A stretch of DNA of 64,000 nucleotides. Origin: Xiphias gladius. Its lineage: Eukaryota; Chordata; Actinopteri; Istiophoriformes; Xiphiidae. Within the stretch, counting starts at the first letter, position 1. Each line of letters starts with the position of its first letter. A model generated the notes under the pieces. It saw only the letters and a list, made by a program, of their open reading frames with translations, was not told the DNA's origin and ran no database searches. Both the position numbers and the translations under genes were made by a program. Positions 11,983 to 22,772 of the stretch are shown here, in pieces. The stretch spans positions 22,453,056-22,517,055 of the forward strand of contig NC_053402.1 in NCBI RefSeq assembly GCF_016859285.1. The letters are read 5' to 3'.

Positions 11983-12538
11983 AACGTCACCTAACCGAAT
12001 TCATCCTAAACTCAGGCTAAACTAACCTAGCCTGAGGTAGGCTAATTAACCTAACCTAACCTGAGCTAACCTAACCTGACCTAACCTGAGCTAACCTAAC
12101 CTAACCTGAGCTAACCTAACCTAACCTGAGCTAACCTGACCTGAGCTAACCTAACCTAACCTAACCTAACCTGACCTCACCTAACCTAACTTGACGTGAC
12201 CTGACCTGACATAACCTGACCTGACCTAACCTAACTTGACCTGACCTGAGCTAACATAACCTGAGCTAACCTGAGCTAACCTAACCTGACCTAACCTGAG
12301 CTAACCTAACCTGACCTAACCTGAGCTAACCTAACCTAACCTGACCTGACCTAACCTAACCTGAGCTAACCTAACCTGACCTAACCTGAGCTAACCTAAC
12401 CTAACCTGACCTGACCTGAGCTAACCTAACTTGACGTGACCTGACCTGACATAACCTGACCTGACCTAACCTAACTTGACCTGACCTGACCTGAGCTAAC
12501 ATAACCTGAGCTAACCTAACCTAACCTGACCTGACCTA
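11983..12538 (+). repeat. CTAAC/CTGAC/CTGAG pentamer satellite
   Basis: About 555 bases, or about 110 pentamers, of CTAAC with variants CTGAC and GAGCTAAC. Higher-order duplication is visible: the blocks starting near 12190 and 12430 share the odd variant ttgacgtgacctgacctgac. It ends 12 bases before the acceptor of the first visible sulfotransferase exon (12551). Confidence 0.92.
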
Positions 12539-12550
12539 ATTTATATCTAG

Positions 12551-14575
12551 TGTGTGATGCGGAATCCAAAGGGCAACGTCACCTCCTATTTCCACCTCAG
12601 CAGCGCCGTTGCCGACCTGGAGACTCTCGAGAGCTTTCAGCGGGCAACGGTAAGAGACCCCCCCCCACTCCAGAGTCTGATGTTGATGGTGATGATGATG
12701 ATGACAACCAGAGTTCAGTGTCATCTGATCAGTAACAAGGGACCGAGAGATTAGAGAGAAATTTTCATGTTATGTTTGACACAGTGGTGGAAAATAACAA
12801 GTACATTCATTCAAGTACTGCACTAATATGTAACTACATTGCAATTTGGAGGTACCTGTACACCAGTATATCCATTTTAAGTTACTTTTTGCTTCTCCTC
12901 GACTACAGTTCAGAGGGGAATATTGTACTTTTTACTCCGTAACATGTGCTTGACAGATAAAGCTACTAGTCACTTTACAAGGCTTCATAAGATTTTACAT
13001 AAAAAACACAAAGTAAGATTTTAAAATACAATGAATGTTTCCCAGACTTTTTACCAGTTCCATGTAAGGTGAGTATCCTAAGTAAACGTTATATCGGTAT
13101 AGTCAGTGGGGGAAGAAGTATTCAGATCCTTTACTTAAGTGAAAGTACTATTACATCCATGTAGAAATACCCAGCTACAAGTAGAAGTCCTGCATGAAAA
13201 AACCCTACTTAAGCAAAAGTACATCAGTGTTATTAGCAGTTTGCCTAGTATCAGAGTGAAAGCTCCAGTTCTGACTGATATTAATGTACATCACATTATT
13301 AGATGGTTTATAGTGACGCATCCGTGCTTCAGCAGGTGGAGCTGGTTTTAACCATTTTACACACAAGCTAGTTTAGTCCAGTGGTTCTTAACCTGGGGGT
13401 TGGGCCCCTCCAGAGGGACACCAGATATCTCTGAGGGGGTCGTCAGATGATTCATGGGAGAGGAAATTCACAAATTTACATTGTTTTTGTACTCTTCTCT
13501 AATTTTGTGAAATATTGAATACGTTTATTTAAACGAAACCATGAGAGAAGTTTAGAGAGGAAATGTTTCTCAGGTGAAACTGTTGTGACAACTCACAGAC
13601 GTCTGAAACGTGACCAGGAGCCACAACTGGACAGTTTTGTAAAAAAAATAAATAAATAAAATAAATAAGAGGTCACACACCAAAAGGTTGGGAACCACTG
13701 GTTTAATCTTAAAAATAATCTTACCATATTCTATTATAATCTCATAATTTACCCGGCAAGTGGCTAAACCCCAAATGTCAACCACATGGCGGCGCCAGAG
13801 GAAAACTCAGGGGGGGCTCTTCAAAGTCAGTAGGATTCACCTTAAACTCCAGCTTTCATTCTTCTTCTGCCACGCTGGTTGTATTCGCGTACTCTGGACT
13901 GTTGGGATAAATACGGTAGGTGTTCAACATACGTTGTACGGTTGGAGGATCGTCCAGGTTTGACCACATCAGGCAGCGGCATTCAAAGACAGACCAGTAC
14001 AACATCCTCATCCTGAGCTATGAGGACTTGATTTTGGTAAGATGTGGGTTCCCCCCCCCCCCCCTTGGGCTGCTCAGGTGTTAAAGCTGTTGGACAGTTA
14101 AAAGGTGTGTGTGTGTGTGTGTGGGGGGCACATTTAAAGTCCTCTTGATCCTATGAATTAAAGAGATAATTTCATGAATTCTTTGACTTGTTCTTTTCCT
14201 CTTTTAGGACCTGACGGGAGCAGTAACCAGGATGTGCAGGTTCTTGGGGAAAAACCTCGGTGATGGCGCCATCGAGCAAGTTGCAGAAAAGTCTACGTTC
14301 AAGACCGTGAAGACAGACTCAAACGCCAACTGGGAGATTCTGCCACAGGAGAGGCTCAGCGGCGACTTCATGCTCAAAGGTAACGTGGCTGCAGCTCCCG
14401 TGCGTAAACGTGTGAACAGACATCGGGTCTAGCTTTTGGTTTTTAACCCCCTCCCCCAACGGCAGGTCAGATCGATGACTGGAAGAATATTTTTACTGAC
14501 GCTCAGAGTGAGAGAGTTGATCGACCGCTTCAGGAGAAACTCGCCGATCTGTCTGTGAAGTTCATCTGGGAATAA
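12551..14575 (+). CDS. Cytosolic sulfotransferase, 3' half only (possible pseudogene)
   Basis: Cytosolic sulfotransferases move sulfate from PAPS to small hydroxyl or amine acceptors. Four exons join in frame: 12551-12649, 13920-14036, 14208-14379 and 14466-14575 (165 codons plus TAA 14573-14575). The first encodes [16 protein letters not shown], whose Arg and Ser eight residues apart match the 3'-phosphate binding pair of SULT enzymes. Exon 2 carries [15 protein letters not shown] then ILSYEDLIL; the last ends in FIWE. The family RKGxxGDWK motif reads LKGQIDDWK, losing the PAPS-contacting Arg, and the dimer motif TVxxxE reads TDAQSE. Exon 1 also ends earlier than usual (ESFQRAT/). The 5' half, with the PAPS P-loop-like motif and catalytic His, was not found in 9.4-12.5 kb; a pentamer satellite abuts the first exon. 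It resembles fish SULT6B-type proteins, but the subfamily is uncertain. It may be a truncated duplicate. Confidence 0.72.
12781..13030 (-). mobile_element. AGTGGTGGAAG-type MITE fragment
   Basis: Begins cacagtggtgg and continues aagtacattcattcaagtac, then ttttactccgtaacatg and taaagctactagtcact. It is a truncated minus-oriented copy in the first visible sulfotransferase intron. Confidence 0.65.
13104..13750 (+). mobile_element. Composite MITE copy 1 (AGTGGTGGAAG-type element with nested hAT-like insert)
   Basis: The outer element starts cagtgggggaagaagtattc at 13104 and resumes after the insert as gtttaatctt. A second element is inserted at 13379-13700. The outer 3' end is lost. It lies in the sulfotransferase intron. 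Confidence 0.7.
13379..13700 (+). mobile_element. hAT-like MITE with 8-bp target duplication
   Basis: Terminal inverted repeats CAGTGGTTCTTAACC (13379) and GGTTGGGAACCACTG (ends 13700) bound a 322-bp non-coding element. Flanks gtttagtc (13371-13378) and gtttaatc (13701-13708) form an 8-bp target duplication with one mismatch, as expected of the hAT superfamily. Confidence 0.82.
14037..14207. repeat. Poly-C and (GT)n in sulfotransferase intron
   Basis: A run of about 14 C at 14050-14064 and a GT microsatellite at 14106-14123. Confidence 0.8.
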
Positions 14576-14803
14576 GCAGAGAAGCCACAGCAGCCTTAAG
14601 ATGTTTATGTTCTGATTGCTAGAAACGCCAAGATCCCCAGATTCATTCACACATACAACATTTACAGTAGCTGCTAATGAGTTTGCTGTTGATGTGCGTC
14701 ATGGCTATTTCCCCATTGAAGTGATTTCTGAGCCTTTTCTGGACAGATGTATGGGAAAAAAATGACAAAACAAGAAAGAGAAGCAGTTGGCCAATCTGTT
14801 GTC

Positions 14804-14809
14804 TTTATT
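14804..14809 (-). promoter_or_regulatory. eif3d poly(A) signal
   Basis: The plus-strand tttatt reads AATAAA on the minus strand, 77 bases after the eif3d stop. It is the first canonical signal met downstream, so the 3' UTR is probably only about 100 bases long. Confidence 0.7.
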
Positions 14810-14885
14810 GACGTGAAAAGGAATTCAATTGTGTTTCTATTCGTATGGTTCAGGCAGCGTTGGTCACCGGAGCCGATGCCACACT

Positions 14886-17800
14886 TCAATTCTCTTCATC
14901 TGGAACGAGAGGCGGAGAGAAAAGAAACAGTCGTCAGTAAACGAAACGGGACCAAATGGCGACTGAGTAAACCTGCTTCTAGGAACAGACCCCTCCCGGA
15001 AGTTATACTCAGACAGAACAATAATTTCAAGGATGCAGGCACGTTGGGTGCTGAGGCCAGAAAAAAAAAATCTCAGGTTTTTTCTACAAAATGCAACAAG
15101 ACTAGAAATTAAAACATGGGACAGTTGAACATCAATAATCATTGTTAATCTCGTTTAAAAAAACACAGCTGTGGACCGTCAGTGCAAAGCGCTTCAGCAC
15201 AAATCATCAGCTCATCTTCTGCATTTTGTGTTTGTTGACAGGACCTCAGCCGGACATCTTAGGATAGCAGTTAGCTACCGAGCACACGGGGGCAGGCTGA
15301 ACGGCGTAGACTCTGCACGCAGTCGACTCCCGTGACCAGAGATGAGAGCTCGGGCTCCCGTCAGTCTGCAGCAGGCTTGCGATCGGGTCGCCTACTGATG
15401 ACTGGAGAAACTATCGCTGATTGGTTTTTGTTTTTCTTTAATCCCTCCACCGCCGATATTAAGGAACGGTGACTTTGATCCCTGTTTATCAGCACTGGAG
15501 TCCCTGCCGTGTGATTTAAAGAGACCCGTTTACGATCCCTTTTCCATCTGACAAAACCCCGCGGCTTCATTCTCCAGACGCCTCCTCACCAAAGCTTTGC
15601 TCTGCACGCCAGCTGACTTAAAACGAACTTTTACGTAAACAGCACATTTCATTAGTTACTGACTTTATCTAAGTGCATACACAGCAAAACTGGTTTTCTG
15701 TGTTTGTAATTAGATAGAGACTGAGAGGAGCCTTGTTCACTGACGCCCGGGGTCAAGTTACTTTTAGCCTGAAAATAAACTGTTTCTGTGCCTGTTTACA
15801 AAACTAAACAAAAAACAACTCGATTTTCACGATGCAGACATTTTTCAAAAAGTTGCAGTAACTACTGAATCTCACCTTCTTCCTCGTCCTCCTCTTCATC
15901 CTCCTCTTCCTCCTCCTCTTCATCAGAGCTGAAGGTCCCGTCGGGCAGGCTGTACACCCGGATCACTTGCTGTTGACAAAAAAAAAAACAAAAACCCTAG
16001 ATTACTACCACATCAGCTCCTACAGTTTAGCGCTGCCTCCGCTTCTTGTGTGATCCTGAAGCACCGAGCGTGAACAGAAACCGACGGCTCACCTTGTTGG
16101 GGTCCTTGAGGATGAGGTACTTGCCCTCGTCCAGCTTGCGGCAGATGTCGATGACACAGCGGAGGATTCCCCAGGCGTTCTCCATGCTCAGGTTGATCTG
16201 GCTGGCGAACTCGTTGGGTTTGAACTGCTGGGTGCCCAGGATGACGTGGCGGGCCGAGTCCTTCACGTGGTACCGAGACACGTACCTGCAGAACACACGG
16301 GGGAATAGAGGGAACGCGGTCGGTCCAGGCGACGCCTGTTAGACAAGCTACTGCTTTGTGGTCATCGGCACCACACAGGGAACTGAATCCTTCCTTACAA
16401 CAGTCTGACATTAGTTTGTATATCAGTTTATTTTGACAACCGAGGAGTTAAACCTTGGATGTTCAGGGTTAGGATTGGTCAAACAAAATCATTGTGCGTG
16501 CTCCTCACCCCAGTTTGAGGTACTCTGATCCAGCCAACATGGCGCAGCAGGTCCAGCGGGCCAGTTTGTAGCTGTTGTTCTTCAGCTCAGTGGCCAGGAC
16601 GGCTCCTCTCTGAGAGTCCAGCTTCTGACGCCAGTCCACCCCGTTGCAATACTGATGATGAAAACGGAGGAACACAAGCTCTTTAACGTAACAGTAACCG
16701 TCCAACTGCAGCCGGAGGTAAAGCGTCTGTGTTGGACTTCCCCGCTTATTACAAACACTCAGTCAACGTCCGAACGCTTTTTTCCAAGTTCCACACTGAA
16801 TTTTCATTTCACATATATGGTAAATTTTTATGGTGTAGTAAATTATGCATATTTAAATGTCTCGGTTTGGCAGGTTACTGTCCTCTTGCCTTTTACGGTG
16901 TCTGTGTTTAGAGATTTGCTGCTACAATGTTTGTGTGTTAAGGGTCAAAAATTCAAGTTTGAGTGTTAGAAGAATGTACATAAATTATCCCATGCTTCGC
17001 TATTTCTCTGTTGTTATCAGCACCCTTGAAAGCTATGCGCAAGGAGGTACTGCAGCTGCGAAGCAGTTACCCCCCCAAATAAAGATAAGATAGATTGCCC
17101 TTTTCCTTGTTTTTGTCTCTTGTCCTGTCCCTGAGACAGGCAGGAGGCACTCTGCTTCTTAGATGAGATTGTGCAGCTATGCCGACATATGAACCACCCT
17201 ATTGAAATAAAAGAGCGAGGTAGACGGCTGAGAAACTCAGGGCGGGTTGGAGATTGTAACTGAGCACTCTCTGTCCGTTCCCCTTGCAAGTATTTAACCT
17301 CACCACTCTGTGTCCTGCCTCATTACTGTGTTCATATCTGTTTTAGGTTGTTTGAACCTGACATTGAGTCTTTTGCTGAACTCATGAATCCCTCTCGTGG
17401 AAACAAACAACAACAAACAAGAATATGGTCCTATGGTTATTTAAAGCTTTGAAACTAGACACTTTTCACTTAATATGAAATTTTAAGTTAATTCAAGAAA
17501 ACTACTTCACGCACGATTGAAAGATATAGAAATGACATTTGAACAAATTCCACATTTGAGATTGTGTTTTCCAGGCCTCGTAATAGTACGAAAAGCAGCT
17601 GAGGACGACATATAAAACTATGAATATGAACCTCGCCCACTATTACAATCACTAAACCCGCTCCCCCTCTTTTCTCCTCTTACCCTGGAGTCCCACTCGT
17701 TGAGGGTCTTGATGTTGACGAAGGACACCTCTCCGTTGGCGCCGGTCATCACTCCATCGTGCTCACAGCGGACGATCAGATCGATGTCGTCCCCAAGCTT

Positions 17801-20800
17801 CCAGTGACGGTACCTGAAACACAAAGGAAACACATCAGCCGGACGGGAAACAACGACACTTGATGCGTGCCGGCGTGCGTTCAGCAGAGTTTTCTTCACG
17901 CTACGACAGCCTCGCGCAGCGGTTCAGTGAGTCAGTTTCTAAATGAATTATTAACTCATCAAATTAAGTTATTTAGAAACATTGTTAGCTTATTCACGTA
18001 TACTTCCCAGCATGCACTGCATTGATAATGTTAAAATTCCCCAGAAATCATTCCTTTTCCTCATTTGAAAAAGAAAAATGTGATGCCTATGGTAGCACTT
18101 GGACCCCAAGGCGAGACTGGTTGAGAACCTCGAATGTAAAAGCATCAACCGTCAGTAAACTAAAGAGCATGGTTCAGCGCCTACCTGTAGGCTACAGATG
18201 CCACCTCGCTCTTGTCCATGTCCTCCTCCACAAATGGGTTGGGGTTGGGAAACTTGTGCCGCTCTCCACCCTGAGTAAAAGAAACCAACATACGTCAAGA
18301 TCCACGCAATATCCTCGGGAAAAAATTCAAGTTGGGAAGTTTTAGGGATCCAGTTATGTCTGAGACCCCTCAAAAGGAAAATAACTAATGTCTAACTTGT
18401 GACTAAGTAAAATCACATTCTTCTGAAGGCACCTGTTAAAGTCCCTGCAGGTCTTGATTCACATTGGTGACTCAAGTTTGCAATATTATATCAATTAATG
18501 AGCTAAAAGCAGCACGTTAACTGCACCAAACTTCACCAAGACTCTCATTTCTGCTTTCAGAGTAACTTTAAAAAGGAGAGAGATGCTATAAATCAGATTT
18601 ATAGTTTGAATAGTGGGTTTCTTACCATCCGTAAACACTGCTGGCTGAAGTTGTGGTTGATGTACGTCGCCTCCATCGCCAGGTTACGAGGAGAGTTGAA
18701 GGAGTTGCCCTCATCCTGCGGTGGCTCATTGGCGGTCTCGCTCACGGTAAGCAAATCTGAGGGGAAAATGTACGTCATGCTTAATTTACCATGTGAGCTG
18801 TTGAAGTAGGGCTGCAGGTAATTTCAGCCCCCCTCATACAGGCTTTAATATGAGAATTTATGCTACGACCACCAGGGATTTCAGGATGTAATCGGGTGTC
18901 AGCAGCTCTCACGAAGCCTCACCGAAGTCAGAGTTGTCCCTCTTGTCGAAGAACAGCTTGTTGCCCACTCTCTGCACGATGATGTCCCAGGAGTTGACCG
19001 AGCGTGTGCAGCACATCAGGGTGGCCAAGATGGCGTCGGTGGCAAACACATTACCCTGAGTCTTAGCCAGCTGGAGAAAGAAAGATAAAAAGATTACTGA
19101 ATGCTGAAAGGAAAAGCGGCCAAACATTAGACGCCTGAATGGAAAGTTCAGAGCCTCTTTCAGACATGCACAAAGCCGTCACTTTAATGGCAGCAATGGA
19201 ACGTATTCCGTGTCTGAAAAGGGCTCGTGTTGTGTTCCTGTGTTTACTGTAACAGCTCGTTCAATAAAAAACTTGAAACCTTGCGGATGACGGGATCGTC
19301 GGTGGTAGTAACAGTGTGGAAGATCCTCTTGATGCTCTTCAGCTGCTTTTCATTGCGGGTGGTGATGCGGTCAAAAGCTTTATCATAGTGCTCCAAGGCG
19401 CCGCAGCACTCGCTGGAGGAAAACGGGGAAAAACAGCAGCTCAGCATCTTCTAACAAGTTTAAAAACAAGTTTAAACGGGGTTTTCACTTACATGTCGAC
19501 AGGGTCGGCCACCTCCATGTACCTCATCTTCATCAGTCTGGGGAAGTCCATCTCCTCCTTCACCTCCCAGTCGCTCCTCACCTCCACTGATGAATCTCTG
19601 GGCTTCAGCTGGGCCTTGACGAAAATGGATGTGGAGGGAGGGAGGAGTCGTATTGGTGGGAGGAACATAAAGATCCACGTTAGAGAAGCAACTATACACC
19701 ATGATACAAGCGTTGAAAGAGCATTTACTCAACGACTAAATACATGTTTTTGACAACTTTTTATTAACATTTTGTAATCCTGGGATAAGAAACGACTCAT
19801 CTAACACACAATATTATCCCTGAAGATTGGCGTTTGTCTTATGTGGCCAGTATAGGGGTGTAACTTATTATATCCATTACTGATTCATCTGCCAATCAGA
19901 TATCACAAAGAAAAGCAGTAAATCTTCACATTGGAGAAGCTGCAACCAGAAAATCTTCATTTTCTGTCCAACGACTCATCGTTGCAGCTCTAATCCAGTA
20001 ACAAAATCATGTGACTGATAATTACCTGGGATTTCTGGTCCCACTTCTGACGGACACCAAACTGCTTCTGGAACTTCTTCTGCAGCCGCATACGATCCCT
20101 GAAAAAACACAAAAACGCTTGAGGATAAACTGAAGTCTTCGCAATCTGACCAGCTGTGGCCACAAAATGTAATCTTCTTTTCTTGCGCTGAGCCCAAAAA
20201 AGGAGAAACACTTGGCAGAAAACGAGCTAAAGCGGGACATTTCCCTCAGGCAGAGCTTTGACGGAATCCCACCTCTCCTTCTGCTTGGCGCTCTTCGGGA
20301 GCGTCTGCATGTTGAACTGGGTCAGGTTCCTCCGGTCCTTATCCCTGCGCAGATTCCTCTGTTGAAACAATCATCATCCTGTTATGGGACTAGTCAAAAT
20401 ATAATACGCGACACTTCTGTTGCAAATCGAACGACATATTTCAGGGTTTCTGCAATTTAAATTTAAGACTTTTTAAGACCGCAGAGAATTCAATTTAATA
20501 CGTGTTTCATGTTCATACCTGCCAGAGAATGACAGAAAACCAGCGGGGACAATAAGGCCTCAAATTACTTATTAATTACATGAATTCATTGAGATTTATT
20601 TCACGTTTTTGTCCGTATTTCTGATGATCTTCACAGCTACTGGAGCCAGCAGCGGTGACACCCGGGGTTTCTGTGATGTTCACCGAATTCAATTTCTTAT
20701 ATAAGCCCCTTTTAATGCTGCAGCACTGAAAATACAATTTAATACCCGTTTCACAGTCAAACCAGTCAAAGAATGACGGAAAGCCAGTAGGGACGATAAG

Positions 20801-22769
20801 GTTGTATGTGACTATGTTTATTACTAATTATAATATTATAAAATATGTTTTATTGACATTAATGTCATATTTTCAGTACTTGCCAGCAGTATATGACAAC
20901 AACTCCTATTAACTGTGAGGAAGTGGATTAACCAAGCAACCACATACAAAAAAACATTACGTGTAAATTCCTACGGCAGGCGCGAAAAAATATTGGAGGA
21001 ATTCTGTAAATTAAATTTACGACTTTTCGTTTACCGAAGGAACTAAATTCAGTGCTTTTTAAGACATGCAGAAACCCCGTGACGTTCAGTGTTGTGTGTT
21101 TCTGGGGCTTTAATCCGTTGTACCTGAGCAAACCTCATGCGGTTCCTCTGGTAGGCCGTCTTCTGGGTCTTGGCGGTGTCCACCAGCTGGAAGCTCGTCT
21201 CGTCCTCCTCGTGAAAGTAGGCGTACTGACTGCCGCCCCCGAACTGAGAGGAATACTTATCTGAAGACAAAATACAAACAGGACTGCATAAGAAATCAAC
21301 ATGAATCAATGCAGGGATCAGTGTTTCTTTTATTCAACCAACTAATGATGTTTAAAAGACTGCAACTCTTCCATAAACGTCAGTGAAAAGCATATATGCT
21401 TCGATTTGGTGTTAAAATACATTGAATCACATGTAAATAAAACAGTTTTGCATCAGCTGTTATTTTATGGTCTATTGCTTCAGCCTGACAGACATTTTGT
21501 TTTAGTAAAATTTGATGTGTTGATATAGAAAATTCCAGCATTGAGAATTTATTTGTGAAGACTTGACAATCAGCTGCATTAAAGTATTGCATTCCCAAGC
21601 CTCCCACTGACCCTTCGCCAAGTCCCACCCCTCGTGAGCAGACCGGCCAATCGTAGCGTAGCAGCGGCCCGCTCCGACCAGGGTCTGACGACCATACCCC
21701 TGTGCTCCTTAGACTCTCATGCGATCTTTTTTCGGATTTTCGTCATTTTCAGGCTGGTTTCGTGGATTTCGAGCTAGTCGTGGTTAATGTTGTGTAACGC
21801 GTAACAGTGATACTGATCAATGAAAGTACAGCACATCAGTCGTTAGCACGTAACTAGCACTTCTATGCTATGCTAGCTACTGAAAGTTTACTGAATGTAT
21901 ACACATGTTGCCTCTGCTTTTTAGTGATTTTAACAGTGAACCTACCCTGGTTGACACGAACAGTGTTGCTCCTTAATTTCACAGCCTTCTGTCTCAGTTG
22001 CCAGGTGATGTGGTGGTTCACTTTTACATTGTGATCCTGATGCTTTAGCTTCTATCTTTATCTTTTAAATGTGTTTTTGCTGCTGAGTCAGTTTGACATC
22101 CTGGACATATCCCTCAAACATCCTTCTTTCTTTGCTTACTTCTCATCCTGTCCAAAATATGGGTCTAGCTCTAATACTAAATTTACTGTAGGTGGAGGCA
22201 AATCTGGGAAATTTTATTTATGTCTTATTGCTGCTCTGCACGTGTCGACAAATGGTTTTGATCAGTAGTGCCTAGATGAATTTCGCTCGCACCGTTTCGA
22301 GAACGCTTGTTTTGTTGCTTCAGTCTGTAATTTTTTAACCATCACTTCATTGGTTTCAGAACATCTCTCCAAAGGACTGCAGCTGAAAATTTGCCAGCTG
22401 ACTAACACGGGCACATTTACAGAAATGTTGACCAATGTGCGCCGTCCTCACTAATAAATTAATGAAATTATATCTAATAAAATTTACACCAGGCACATTT
22501 TGAACAGCCGTCTCACTCACTTGTGTATCTCTTGTCTTGATAAGTTGCTCCGGTCCAGTCAGCAACCTGACAAGAGACAACCCACAACGTAAGGAAAACT
22601 GTGGAAAACAAACTCAGTATAACTTGGTTCTTGTGAGAGAACAAACCTTTCCCAGACGGTCCCCTTTGCTGAAAGGCTGGTAGGGCATGTCCTTAAACTT
22701 CTCTGGGACCGCACATGGACCCCATCCGGACGGATTGTCCTGGATCACAGGGGCGTTGAACTTCGCCAT
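14886..22769 (-). CDS. eif3d: Eukaryotic translation initiation factor 3 subunit D
   Basis: eIF3d is the eIF3 subunit that can bind the mRNA 5' cap and takes part in initiation on the 40S ribosome. There are fifteen coding exons: 22769-22647, 22566-22521, 21260-21124, 20358-20273, 20098-20026, 19614-19493, 19412-19280, 19070-18923, 18756-18626, 18270-18185, 17813-17684, 16651-16509, 16285-16093, 15969-15876 and 14899-14886. They total 1659 bases, 552 residues plus stop, close to the 548 of human EIF3D. All junctions are GT/AG and in phase. The protein starts [20 protein letters not shown] and includes [59 protein letters not shown] and [13 protein letters not shown]. It ends in an acidic tail after [13 protein letters not shown]. 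The last coding exon supplies only D-E-E-N and the stop. An acceptor sits 3 bases before the ATG (cctcag/GCC ATG), so a 5' UTR exon lies upstream. The gene is convergent with the sulfotransferase, stop codons about 310 bases apart. Confidence 0.96.
16652..17683 (-). other. eif3d intron 11
   Basis: About 1 kb between coding exons 11 and 12. Ordinary A/T-rich intron DNA; no nested gene seen. Confidence 0.5.
20440..21080. mobile_element. Dispersed 'TTTAAGACTTTTTAAGACC' repeats in eif3d intron 3
   Basis: Two or three related segments (around 20440-20530, 20660-20800 and 20995-21080) share caatttaata, gactttttaagac and ggtttctgca. A further copy is at 40872-40965. This is a common fish dispersed repeat; its class is not determined. 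Confidence 0.45.
21261..22520 (-). other. eif3d intron 2
   Basis: About 1.26 kb between coding exons 2 and 3. No coding signal is seen on either strand. Confidence 0.5.
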
Positions 22770-22772
22770 GGC

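Noticed and set aside
14232..14432. A free-standing 66-codon protein in this frame.
   Set aside because: It is exon 3 of the sulfotransferase read through its donor at 14379/14380.
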